From positions 1,724,001 through 1,788,000 of the forward strand of contig CATNEN010000001.1 in assembly GCA_950097015.1 (NCBI GenBank): a stretch of DNA of 64,000 bases. Direction: 5' to 3'. Both the position numbers and the translations under genes were made by a program. The notes beneath the pieces were generated by a model, which had not been told where the DNA came from, made no database searches, and was given only the letters and a program-made list of their open reading frames with translations. The first letter of the stretch is position 1; each line of letters begins with the position of its first letter. The DNA is from Macrostomum hystrix. Taxonomy: Eukaryota; Platyhelminthes; Macrostomidae. Positions 1 through 11,063 of the stretch are shown piece by piece.

Positions 1-143
1 ACAAAATATGGTGCACCTCCGCCGGTCGCTACTGTCCAAACCCCCCCAACAAGTACCGAAATTAATCGTGACCTAAAGGGTGAATCGAACTAGCGTCCTT
101 TGGAGTGCAAGGCAGCGACGTTAGCCGCTGACCCCCCTCGCCC
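1..143 (-). mobile_element. tRNA-derived SINE, truncated by window edge
   Basis: Read on the minus strand, about 143 down to 60 looks like a tRNA head. It has an A-box-like GTCAGCGGCTAACG stretch, an anticodon-arm-like segment, and a B-box-like AGTTCGATTC at about 88-97. The body continues to position 1 and off the window. It lies in an intron or upstream region of the FAM76-type gene. The family is not identified, and no tail or target-site duplication is visible because the element is cut. Confidence 0.5.
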
Positions 144-598
144 CTTCTAGCTTTGTGGACTAAATTTAGCTAATTATGCCTAGAGCAGTACTGTGCATTT
201 TTAAGCATTATTCATTATTTTTTGTCTTTGATCTACCAATATTTATACATTATATTTATAATAACTTTTTTCTTGTCCAAACAGTTTATTATTGTTTAAA
301 ATAGTTACCAAATTTGAATTGCCGAGAAATTATTGGAAAAGTTTATTGGACATATAACATAATTTTGCATATTTTTGTTTATAATTTAAATACAAAACAG
401 AGGGCATCAGTATTTTTGTGCAATCGTTTAAACATGAAATCTCTATAGTCGAGAAGTAATCGTAGCCCTTTTATATATAAAATAACACAATTTTACTCAT
501 ACTACTATGAGTAGTTTTTATATAGTAGGTATTAACTAATTTAGTTCAGTAACAACAAGGTTTCATAAAGCAAAGAATCATTCTATTGTGCATTTCAG

Positions 599-2762
599 GA
601 CGCCAGCCAATCCGGAGGCTCCCAGAGCCATCGGCAGCATCGCCATCATCGCAGTCATCACCGAAGCAGCGGCGGCGGCGCTGGCAGCTCAGCAAAGAAG
701 ACTCTATCTTCTAGTAGACTCCCAGACCCAGCCAGGCAGCAGCAGTCGTCTAGGCAGAGCTTCCAGTGCCTCTATTGTAAGAATGATTTCAAACGAGCCG
801 GCTCCTCCGAGGTGAAGTGCTCAAAGTGTCAACAGCAGGAAAGGCAGCATGGTGAGCCGCGGCATTGTCCGACCTGCCATCTCAAGATGCTATGGAAGGG
901 CGACGAGTGCGTGCGCTGCTTTCACTATCGGGGCAAATTTGGCCAGCCAGTGCTGTGCCAGATGTGCCAGCAGAAGTGCGCCTTTGTCAAGGACGCCCAG
1001 AGCAGGGCCAAGGTTGACAACCAGACCCTGTGCTGGATGTGCACCTATTCTTATAAGAAGCGAAGGAGACGACTAGAAAAGGACGACGCCAGGGTGGAGT
1101 CTCAGGAGGATATTGACTATCTGCTAGAGAAGAAGGTTGGTTATCACCTGAGTCCCTTATCGATTCTCACCAAAATCTCTAATCGATTCTCACCTAAGTA
1201 CCCCTTTTGATTTTCACCTGAACCAAAAAGTTGGTTCTCAATTGAATCCCTATTGATTCTCGCCTTAATCCCTATTGATTCTCACTTTAATCCCTATTGA
1301 TTCTCATCTTAATCCTTAATGATTCTCACCTTATTCCCAATTGATTCTCACCTTAATCCCTATTGATTCTCATTTTAATCCCTAATGATTCTCACCTTAA
1401 TCCCTATTGATTCTCACCTTAATCCCTATTGATTCTCATCTTAATCCTTTATGATTCTCACCTTAATCCCTATTGATTCTCACCTTAATCCCAATTGATT
1501 CTCACCTTAATCCCTATTGATTCTCATTTTAATCCCTAATGATTCTCACCTTAATCCCTATTGATTCTCAACTTAATCCCTATTGATTCTCATCTTAATC
1601 CTTAATGATTCTCACCTTAATCCCTATTGATTCTCGCCTTAATCCCTATTGATTCTCACTTTAATCCCTATTGATTCTCACCTTAATCCCAATTGATTCT
1701 CACCTTAATCCCAATCGATTTTCATCTTAATCCCTATTGATTCTCATCTTAATCCCTAATGATTCTCATCTTAAATCCCTTTTGATTCTCACCTTGATCC
1801 TTACTGATTTTCGTCTTAATCCCTATTAATTATCACCTGAATCCACATTGATTCTTATCTTAGTCATCAGAAATCTGAATGTTATCAGAGTTTCTGGGTT
1901 TCTTTGGATTTTTATCTTTCTGCCATCCCAACGACTCCAGGTGACCACAGCCAGGCCTTCTCTTCAACAGCAGCAGTTGCAGCAGTTTCCGCAACCCACG
2001 CCGCCACCGCCGCATCTAATCTCTTCGTCAACAACAACAACAACGACGACGCCAATGTCGGCGGCAGCCGCAGCCGCCGCCGCCGCAGCCAAAGCGGCCG
2101 CCGCTGCCGCTGCCATGGGCGCCGTCGGGGGCTTCGGCCAGTCGGAGCATCAGCAGCAGCACCAGCTGCAAGAGGAGGCCAGACGACTTCGTCGGCTTCT
2201 AGGCGAGCGAGATTCTCAAATAGCCGAACGGGATCGTCAGATAATGGAGCTGCGCGCCGATTTGAGACGACGCACCGAAGAGCTCAGCCGCAGTATGGAG
2301 CAGCAGCAGCGAGCCGCTCAGGCCGAAGCCGATCAGCTGCGTGCTCAAATTGTCGATTTGCGCAAACAGGCCATCCGGCTGGAGAAGGCCGCGGCGGCTG
2401 CCAAACGAAAACGAAAAGCTCCGTCATATTCTTTGTCGGCTGCGGCGAATGTTGACAGTGCGCCGGACGATGATAACGGCGACGGCGATGCTACAACGGC
2501 CAGCCTGTTTGATCCCAGCCAGGTCCTTCGCCGAGTGTCGTCTAGGCCGGATGTACCCAGTGCTGCTGAATCAGGGGGCGGTCCTCCGCCTGCCAAGATC
2601 GCCGCTGTCGCCGCGACCGGTAGAGCCGGCTCCGCTGAACCCGCCGAAGCTGACAACGGCGAAGATGCCGCTGCCACGGCCGCCAAGAAATCCGAGACTG
2701 CGGCCGAGCTTGGCGAAGACGAGGGAGACAACAAGAGCGATGGATCTGGGGATTCTGATTAG
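599..2762 (+). CDS. FAM76: FAM76-type CxxC zinc-finger / coiled-coil protein (3' part, 5' exons outside window)
   Basis: Two exons are supported. The first, 599-1135, follows the acceptor CATTTCAG and ends AAG|GTTGGT in phase 0. The last, 1941-2762, follows CGACTCCAG in phase 0 and ends in TAG. The first exon carries six CxxC pairs (CLYC, CSKC, CPTC, CVRC, CQMC, CWMC). Their spacing, and the CWMCTYSYKK block, match from memory the central zinc-binding region of animal FAM76A/B. The last exon has Q/A-rich linkers, then a predicted coiled coil rich in E/R/L (ALA-rich tract, then REERR-type heptads, about 2170-2390), as in FAM76, then an acidic, serine-rich tail. The N-terminal zinc motif of the family must lie upstream of the window. 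FAM76 proteins are nuclear-speckle-associated in vertebrates; the role here is inferred. A His/Ser-rich insertion precedes the first CxxC pair. ATTAAA at 2882 is a possible poly(A) signal. Confidence 0.8.
1150..1850. repeat. Intronic minisatellite, 22-bp unit (FAM76 intron)
   Basis: About 31 copies of a unit containing TTGATTCTCACCTTAATC. They fill nearly the whole 1136-1940 intron, from just after the donor to about 90 bp before the acceptor. Variants (AACTT, ATTTT, CATCTT) recur in blocks. Confidence 0.95.
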
Positions 2763-2918
2763 CAGCAACGTACTTTATTGTCTAGTTAAGTGTCGCCTAC
2801 TTTTTTTTTGTTTTTCTTTTATACAAAGTGGTGCAATCTTCGCTACTAATATTGCCCCAGCCTTTGTTAAAAACTTCTGAAATTAAATGATCATCATCGT
2901 TTTGAAATGTACCTAGAT

Positions 2919-3150
2919 CAAAAGGTTTTGAGCTGTCATAAGGATCCCATATCTAGATTCTCAAAAGGTTTGAGCTGTCATAAGGATCCCATATCTAGAT
3001 CCTCAAAAGGATTTTGAGCTGTCTCAAGGATCCCATATCTAGATCCTCAAAGGGATTTTGAGCTGTCATAAGGATCCCATATCTAGATCCTCAAAAGGAT
3101 TTTGAGCTGTCTCAAGGATCCCATATCTAGATCCTCAGAAGGATTTGAGC
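2919..3150. repeat. Tandem repeat, about 44-bp unit, 5 copies
   Basis: The unit includes TTGAGCTGTC, AAGGATCCCATATCTAGATC and CTCAAAAGG. It lies just beyond the FAM76 stop and its ATTAAA signal, so it is 3' UTR or immediate downstream DNA. Confidence 0.9.
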
Positions 3151-3159
3151 TGCCACAAA

Positions 3160-3985
3160 TTTCTCTACTACACCCAAAGATTATATTTCTATTTAATTTC
3201 ACTGATCAGTTGAATCGTTTAACTGACCTGCTATTTATAGCCAAAAAAGTTTGTTGACATCGATAAATTATTAATTGCCTGTTTAAAAAAATTAAATATT
3301 CAGATCTTGACATGTTAAAAAAGTACAAATGTTCGAACTCCGTACTTAACCGTAACCTACTTAAAGTATAAAATTCGGCAGCAATTTTTTGTTTAAATGT
3401 TTACTGCAAATCACAAAAATGGCAAAAAACTAAAAAATTTATTTTGTTTATCACATTTTGTCAAACTTGTTCTTTAACCAAAAATTTGTAGGGATACAAA
3501 CCAGTAGCCAAGTTTATCATTGATTTATCATGTATAAATTTACTTCATTTCTTTACCTTCACCTGACTGATCGCTAAACACATGTTAAAGAAAAATATGA
3601 AACTAGCACACTGTTTCTCTACTCTGAGTAGTGCGTTTATCATTACATAAAAAATGTTAACTTAATTTTTCTTGTTGCAAGACTTGACTGTAATGGATAA
3701 GTGTTATTATAAGCAGACATTTTGTTAATAGTACATGATCAGCAGTTTTTTTAACTTTTGCCATTTGATGTCAAATTATTAGTAATCTTTGTATTGCTAG
3801 CCTAATTCAAGATCCCGTGGCATGATCAGTCTCGACACTATTTTCCTGCTGACCCTATGTTACCTACGTAATTAGCGATACATTTTTGTCGATAAAAATA
3901 TCTTAACGAATCAAATAAACTGGACGGTCAGTTATAAGTCAAGTAGGATCACTGCCTCTGTTTAATTGATTCTGAATTTAGAGAA
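3160..3985. other. AT-rich intergenic spacer
   Basis: No coding segment, RNA gene or repeat is evident. It separates the FAM76-type gene from the repeat block upstream of mL65. Confidence 0.7.
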
Positions 3986-3989
3986 CTCT

Positions 3990-5025
3990 CTTTTATGGTC
4001 AGTAGCTTCCCAATCCTCAGGCATGGTTCAGGGTCAGTATCTTCCCAATCCTCAGGCATGGTTCAGGGTCAGTATCTTCCCAATCCTCAGGCATGGTTCA
4101 GGGTCAGTATCTTCCCAATCCTCAGGCATGGTTCAGGGTCAGTATCTTCCCAATCCTCAGGCATGGTTCAGGGTCAGTAGCTTCCCAATCCTCAGGCATG
4201 GTTCAGGGTCAGTATCTTCCCAATCCTCAGGCATGGTTCAGGGTCAGTATCTTCCCAATCCTCAAGCATGGTTCAGGGTCAGTATCTTCCCAATCCTCAG
4301 GCATGGTTCAGGGTCAGTATCTTCCCAATCCTCAGGCATGGTTCAGGGTCAGTAGCTTCCCAATCCTCAGGCATGGTTCAGGGTCAGTATCTTCCCAATC
4401 CTCAGGCATGGTTCAGGGTCAGTAGCTTCCCAATCCTCAGGCATGGTTCAGGGTCAGTATCTTCCCAATCCTCAGGCATGGTTCAGGGTCAGTATCTTCC
4501 CAATCCTCAAGCATGGTTCAGGGTCAGTATCTTCCCAATCCTCAGGCATGGTTCAGGGTCAGTATCTTCCCAATCCTCAGGCATGGTTCAGGGTCAGTAT
4601 CTTCCCAATCCTCAGGCATGGTTCAGGGTCAGTAGCTTCCCAATCCTCAGGCATGGTTCAGGGTCAGTATCTTCCCAATCCTCAGGCATGGTTCAGGGTC
4701 AGTATCTTCCCAATCCTCAAGCATGGTTCAGGGTCAGTATCTTCCCAATCCTCAGGCATGGTTCAGGGTCAGTATCTTCCCAATCCTCAGGCATGGTTCA
4801 GGGTCAGTAGCTTCCCAATCCTCAGGCATGGTTCAGGGTCAGTATCTTCCCAATCCTCAAGCATGGTTCAGGGTCAGTATCTTCCCAATCCTCAGGCATG
4901 GTTCAGGGTCAGTATCTTCCCAATCCTCAGGCATGGTTCAGGGTCAGTAGCTTCCCAATCCTCAGGCATGGTTCAGGGTCAGTATCTTCCCAATCCTCAA
5001 GCATGGTTCAGGGTCAGTGTCTTCG
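3990..5025. repeat. Minisatellite, 35-bp unit
   Basis: About 29 nearly identical copies of a unit containing CTTCCCAATCCTCAGGCATG followed by GTTCAGGGTCAGTAT. Variation is limited to a few sites (AGTAT/AGTAG, CAGGCATG/CAAGCATG), implying recent homogenisation. The long translations across it in several frames are repeat artefacts. Confidence 0.97.
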
Positions 5026-5335
5026 CAATCGTCCCAGTTCACAGAAACGGCTGGGGTATTGTCCCATATCACAGAAACGGCTGGGGTATCGTCCCAGTTC
5101 ACAGAAACAGTCGGGGTATCGTCGCAGTTCACAGGAACAGCCGGGGTATCGTTTCTATTTCTCAGAAACAGCCAGGGTATCGTCCCAGTTCACAGAAACA
5201 GCCGGGATATCGTCCTTTTTCTCAGAAACAGCCGGGGTATCGTCCCAGTTCACAGAAACAGCCGGGGTATCGTCCCAGTTCACAGAAACAGCCGGGGTAT
5301 CGTCCCAGTTCACAGAAACAGCTGTATACTTTGAA
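5026..5335. repeat. Minisatellite, 30-bp unit, about 10 copies
   Basis: Unit with CAGTTCACAGAAACAGCC then GGGGTATCGTCC. It directly abuts the preceding 35-bp array and ends about 60 bp before the acceptor in front of the mL65 start codon. Confidence 0.95.
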
Positions 5336-5402
5336 GAACGTATTCTAAAGAGTACAATGTTCTCACTGTTCTCACTGTACAATGTTCTTGTTGCAGTCTC
5401 GC

Positions 5403-8400
5403 ATGAGCGCATCAATCAGGCTAGCCGCAAATGGCCGGCGCGGCTGCACTTTTGGCCCACTGATCCTGCAGCATCGCCGCGATTTGCACCTGTCGGCTGT
5501 ACTAAATCGCATACCTCACTTTCACCGCAAGCGCTACCGTCGCACCCTAGTCCCGCCGTATCACAGTGCGCGCTACGCCGACGAAGATTTGACGGCAACT
5601 GAGGAGCCGCCATTGCCTCTGGATGGCAGCCTGAAGACTACTAGAAAATCGCCCAACGAAACCAGGATTGAGTCTATGCTCAAACAGCGCTCTTTGTACG
5701 GAAAATTGTCCGAATTGAACGAGACGGAAGATAACATGTGGTACAGACTGATGAAGCTGCCCTTGCAGCATCCGTGCTGTCTGCCACTGGCCCAGGTGCG
5801 CACAGTTGCAGATTGCTTTCAGAGAGAATTTAGGAGCTCAGAATTTGAATGGCAGTTTTGCAATGATTACGAAATGTGATTCTCGAAGATGAAAAGAAGG
5901 GGGGATTTTTAGATTGTAATAATGCGATATTTCGGATAGTAAAAATAGGGAAATTTGGGATGGTAAGAAGGAAAGATTATGGATGGCAAGAAGGGGAGAT
6001 TATGGATGGCAAGAAGGGGAGATTATGGATGGCAAGAAGGGGAGATTATGGATGGCAAGAAGGGGAGATTATGGATGGCAAGAAGGGGAGATTATGGATG
6101 GCAAGAAGGGGAGATTATGGATGGCAAGAAGGGGAGATTATGGATGGCAAGAAGGGGAGATTATGGATGGCAAGAAGGGGAGACTATGGATGGTAAGAAG
6201 GAAAGATTATGGATGGCAAGAAGGGGAGATTATGGATGGCAAGAAGGGGAGATTATGGATGGCAAGAAGGGGAGATTATGGATGGCAAGAAGGGGAGATT
6301 ATGGATGGTAAAAAGGGGATATTTTGCAGATTGGGGGAATTTGGGGGAAGATATCGAAAGGGTTTAAGGGAGCAGTTTGAAACGTTTCTAAAATAGAGAT
6401 ATCAATAAAACAAATCGATCCGCCTCCCTCAGGCCATCTGCCACGCCAACATTGATCCCTGGCTAGCTCCGGCGTCTGCTCACCGTCTCACTGCCGACTC
6501 AACCGGATCCGCTAAAAATGTCGATACAAACTCAGTCGCCGATTCTATCACAGCCTCTGCGTCTCCTGCTAAGCCAATCGACGTAGCCTCGCCGACCTCT
6601 CGCCTATCTGGCGAGCAGCGCTCCAAAATAATAGCCGACGCCCTTGCCGCTGTTCGCAATGTTGAAGCTCAGCATCGTTGGCCTGAACAGCCCGGACCTC
6701 TGGCAGCGGCCAGAATGCAGCGGAGACGCATTTGCGCAGTCATGGAATCCCTACTGCTGGCCTGCGCTAGAACTGGTGTACTGCCTAACCCTCAGGATTT
6801 GCAACCCGATGAGACTACCTTTGTGCAGATGTTCGCCAGGTGGGCTTTGACTAGAATTTATCTGCATCAGGCCGAAATAAGATTCTTCCCATATCGTCAG
6901 TTCCCAAATGGGATTCTTCCAGAAGACCAGTTCTCAAATGGGATTCTTCCAGTATCCCAGTTCTCAAATGGGATTCTTCCAGTAGACCAGTTCTCAAATG
7001 GGATTTTTCCAGTAGACCAGTTCTCAAATGGGATTTTTCCAGTAGACCAGTTCTCAAATGGGATTTTTCCAGTAGACCAGTTCTCAAATGGGATTCTTCC
7101 AGTATCCCAGTTCTCAAATGGGATTCTTCCAGTAGACCAGTTCTCAAATGGGATTTTTCCAGTAGACCAGTTCTCAAATGGGATTTTTCCAGTAGACCAG
7201 TTCTCAAATGGGATTCTTCCAGTAGACCAGTTCTCAAATGGGATTCTTCCAGTAGACCAGTTCTCAAATGGGATTCTTCCAGTAGACCAGTTCTCAAATG
7301 CTATTCTTCCAGTAGACCAGTTCTCAAATGGGAATCTTCCGTTACACCAGTTCCCAAATGGATTCTTCCAGATAAGTTCCAAAATGGGATTCTTCCCATA
7401 TCGTCATTTCCCAAATAGGGATTCTTCCAGTTCACCTGTTCGCAAACGGGACTATTCCATTTGACCAGTACCCAAAATAGGATTCTTTTCCTATCCTTCC
7501 AAAACACCAGTTCCTTAATAGGGATTCTTCCAGTTCAAGAGTTCCCAAATGGGATTCTTCCAGCTCACCTGTTCCCAAATGGGATTATTCCAAATCAATT
7601 GTTCTAAAATGGGAATATTCCAAAACACCAGTTTCCATATGGGATTCTTCCAAAACACCAGTTCCTAAATAGGGATTCTTCCAGTTCACCTGTTCCAAAT
7701 GGGACTCTTCTAGTTCACCTGTTCCAAATGGGACTCTTCTAGTTCACCTGTTCCAAATGGGACTCTTCTAGTTCACCTGTTCCAAATGGGACTCTTCCAG
7801 CTCACCTGTTCCCAAATGGGATTATTCCAAATCAATTGTTCTAAAATGGGAATATTCCAAAACACCAGTTTCCATATGGGATTCTTCCAAAACACCAGTT
7901 CCTAAATAGGGATTCTTCCAGTTCACCTGTCCCAAATGGGACTCTTCTAGTTCACCTGTTCCAAATGGGACTCTTCTAGTTCACCTGTCCCAAATGGGAC
8001 TCTTCTAGTTCACCTGTCCCAAATGGGACTCTTCTAGTTCACCTGTCCCAAATGGGACTCTTCTAGTTCACCTGTTCCAAATGGGACTCTTCTAGTTCAC
8101 CTGTCCCAAATGGGACTCTTCTAGTTCACCTGTTCCAAATGGGACTCTTCCAGTTCACCTGTTCCAAATGGGACTCTTCCAGTTCACCTGTTCCAAATGG
8201 GACTCTTCCAGTTCACCTGTCCCAAATGGGACTCTTCTAGTTCACCTGTTCCAAATGGGACTCTTCCAGTTCACCTGTTCCAAATGGGACTCTTCCAGTT
8301 CACCTGTTCCAAATGGGACTCTTCCAGTTCACCTGTCCCAAATGGGACTCTTCTAGTTCACCTGTTCCAAATGGGACTCTTCCAGTTCACCTGTTCCAAA

Positions 8401-11063
8401 TGGGACTCTTCCAGTTCACCTGTTCCAAATGGGACTCTTCCAGTTCACCTGTCCCAAATGGGACTCTTCCAGTTCACCTGTTCCAAATGGGACTCTTCTA
8501 GTTCACCTGTTCCAAATGGGACTCTTCCAGTTCACCTGTTCCAAATGGGACTCTTCCAGTTCACCTGTTCCAAATGGGACTCTTCCAGTTCACCTGTCCC
8601 AAATGGGACTCTTCCAGTTCACCTGTTCCAAATGGGACTCTTCCAGTTCACCTGTTCCAAATGGGACTCTTCCAGTTCACCTGTCCCAAATGGGACTCTT
8701 CTAGTTCACCTGTTCCAAATGGGACTCTTCCAGTTCACCTGTTCCAAATGGGACTCTTCCAGTTCACCTGTTCCAAATGGGACTCTTCTAGTTCACCTGT
8801 TCCAAATGGGACTCTTCCAGTTCACCTGTTCCAAATGGGACTCTTCCAGTTCACCTGTTCCAAATGGGACTCTTCCAGTTCACCTGTTCCAAATGGGACT
8901 CTTCCAGTTCACCTGTCCCAAATGGGACTCTTCCAGTTCACCTGTTCCAAATGGGACTCTTCTAGTTCACCTGTCCCAAATGGGACTCTTCCAGTTCACC
9001 TGTTCCAAATGGGACTCTTCTAGTTCACCTGTTCCAAATGGGACTCTTCCAGTTCACCTGTTCCAAATGGGACTCTTCTAGTTCACCTGTTCCAAATGGG
9101 ATTATTCCAAATCAATTGTTCTAAAATGGGAATATTCCAAAACACCAGTTTCCATATGGGATTCTTCCAAAACACCAGTTCCTAAATAGGGATTCTTCCA
9201 GTTCACCTGTTCCAAATGGGACTCTTCTAGTTCACCTGTTCTAAATGGGACTCTTCTAGTTCACCTGTTCCAAATGGGACTCTTCTAGTTCACCTGTTCC
9301 AAATGGGACTCTTCTAGTTCACCTGTTCCAAATGGGACTCTTCTAGTTCACCTGTTCCAAATGGGACTCTTCCAGCTCACCTGTTCCCAAATGGGATTAT
9401 TCCAGTTCACCTGTTCCAAATGGGACTCTTCTAGTTCACCTGTTCCAAATGGGACTCTTCTAGTTCACCTGTTCCAAATGGGACTCTTCCAGTTCACCTG
9501 TCCCAAATGGGACTCTTCTAGTTCACCTGTTCCCAAAATTTACCTGTTTCCAGATCACTAGTTCGCAAATGGGATTATTCCAGAACACCTGCTTTTATAT
9601 GGGATTCTTCCCCTACTCCAGCTCCTAAACGGTATTCTTCCCAATGGCGCAGGTACTCCGGCCTGCATCCGTCGGCAAGCAAGCGTCTCCTGCTGCCCGA
9701 CCTCGCCTCCATGCGCACCGGCCGCTTCCTGATTCGCGCCCCGCTCGCCTGGCAACTGCGCGCCCGCACTCCGCTGCGTCCGCTGGCTTCCTCCGTCGGC
9801 TTCAGCTCCGGCCCGCCCGGCTGGCCCTACAATCCGGATCTGCTAGGCCTTAAGCCCGAGTTTGACTATTGGAGCTTCGAAGAGACCGCTAAAACTTTGC
9901 ATAGACGAGTTGGCGATCAATTCCTGCGAGCGGTACCTGGCCACGTGACAGATGACATCAAACACCCGGGAGATCCGTGCGAATTCGGCCTGCTGCTAGC
10001 TGTTAATGGCGACGATACTGGCACGGACAGGCAGAGGGACGAGCCGCCGCCCGTTGACTTTCGACGACCGGAATTTTGGTGAGATTTTTAACGGGTTTTT
10101 CGACAAGTATATTTTAATTTCATGATATTTGATGTATAAACAAACGTCAATTAAGCCCTATTGTTGCAGGCTTCCAAAGAATATTTTTCGGGGTGTAAGT
10201 TGCTTGCGTACATTGTATATACATTGCTTCCGTACATTGAATGTACATTGCTTGTGTACATTTTTACGTCTGAAAGATTATCGACTTCTTTTTTCAGGCC
10301 CGCGCTCACCTGCGACGCCCTGCTCCGATTGTACGCTTCGACTGCCGCTCAAGCGTTCAATCGCGGCTTCAATTGGGTGACAGATCTGCGCCTTGGCGAT
10401 CGGCCATTTGTTACACAGTCGGCCACTTTCGTTAGCGACAGCTTGAAACTATCCGCCTTCCAACTGGCCACGGTGGCTGGCGGCGGCGACTATCAAACAG
10501 CGGCATCCGCCACCGCTGCCGGCATGACCGACGACGACAACAGCAAAGCGTCGGCCTCTGTTCGCATTGTGAACCAGATGTGGACTCAGCCGGAGCCGGT
10601 GTTGCTATGGCAACGCAGCAGCAGCACTGGCCGCATTGTGGACGCCAATTCTGAGCAGCTGCTCAGGCTGGCCGATCTGCTCTGCGCGCCTCGCTGCAGT
10701 CGAGCTGAAGCGGCCGAGTCTAGGCCGTTCCTCGACGGCGAAGCGCCTTGCTCCAGGACCCGATGGATCAGCAACGCATCCGAGGTCGACGGTGTCAACG
10801 ATGATGAGCCAATCTACCAGCCGGTTGAGCCTCTGCGCCTTAAGTATCGACCGAAGCCGCGCAGTCCGAACCACATGTACCTATTGGACATGGTGCAGCC
10901 TGGCACTCTCTACAAAGACCTGACTGCGCATCCGAGATTTCCTCGCCTACCGGAACAATTGGAAACTCGCGTTGCCAACTGGCAATTGCGCCGAGAATAT
11001 GTCAAGCGCGGCCGGCGCAAGGTTGCGCGCAAGCCCTATCTTATTACTGACGAATTTCCATAA
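5403..11063 (+). CDS. MRPS30: Mitochondrial large-subunit ribosomal protein mL65 (MRPS30/PDCD9 family)
   Basis: Four exons: 5403-5795 (donor CCCAG|GTGCGC, phase 0), 6433-6839 (acceptor CCCTCAG, donor CCAG|GTGGGC, phase 2), 9653-10078 (acceptor GGCGCAG, donor TTTTG|GTGAGA, phase 2) and 10298-11063 (acceptor TTTTTTCAG, stop TAA). Together they encode about 663 aa. The ATG at 5403 lies 6 nt after an acceptor-like TTGTTGCAG. The N-terminus is Arg-rich, poor in acids and looks like a mitochondrial presequence. The last exon holds the best family match, RPFVTQSATFVSDSLKLSAF followed by QLATVA. This parallels the RPFVSQ...FQLNTLA block of vertebrate MRPS30, preceded by the alanine/aromatic AQAFNRGF segment. 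The human protein is about 439 aa, so this one has a longer middle and a C-terminal extension of roughly 110-130 aa. Function: structural component of the mitoribosome. The exon 1 end is the least certain junction. Confidence 0.8.
5960..6325. repeat. Intronic minisatellite, 23-bp unit (mL65 intron 1)
   Basis: About 16 copies of a purine-rich unit with GATTATGGATGGCAAGAAGG. Units are almost identical. It sits inside intron 5796-6432. Confidence 0.95.
6880..7400. repeat. Intronic minisatellite, 30-bp unit (mL65 intron 2, left block)
   Basis: About 16 copies of a unit with TTCTCAAATGGGATTCTTCC then AGTAGACCAG. The unit is a multiple of three and stays open in the frame of mL65 exon 2, up to a stop at 7464. 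Confidence 0.95.
7400..9600. repeat. Intronic minisatellite, 29-bp unit with higher-order blocks (mL65 intron 2, right block)
   Basis: Roughly 70 copies of a unit with TTCACCTGTTCCAAATGGGA then CTCTTCTAG or CTCTTCCAG. It is related to the 30-bp block on its left. A divergent segment of about 120 bp (with AAATCAATTGTTCTAAAATG and CAGTTTCCATATGG) recurs three times, near 7574, 7811 and 9091. Confidence 0.95.

Noticed and set aside
2345-2734. Minus-strand frames opposite the FAM76 last exon
   Set aside because: Shadows of a GC-rich coding exon. The + frame has the family features and splice sites.
3966-5348. Long + strand reading frames across the 35-bp array
   Set aside because: They exist in several frames only because the unit lacks stops. 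Composition is that of the repeat, and there is no domain.
8168-9081. 294-residue repeat frame and overlapping frames
   Set aside because: Translation of the 29-bp array inside an mL65 intron, flanked by valid splice sites.
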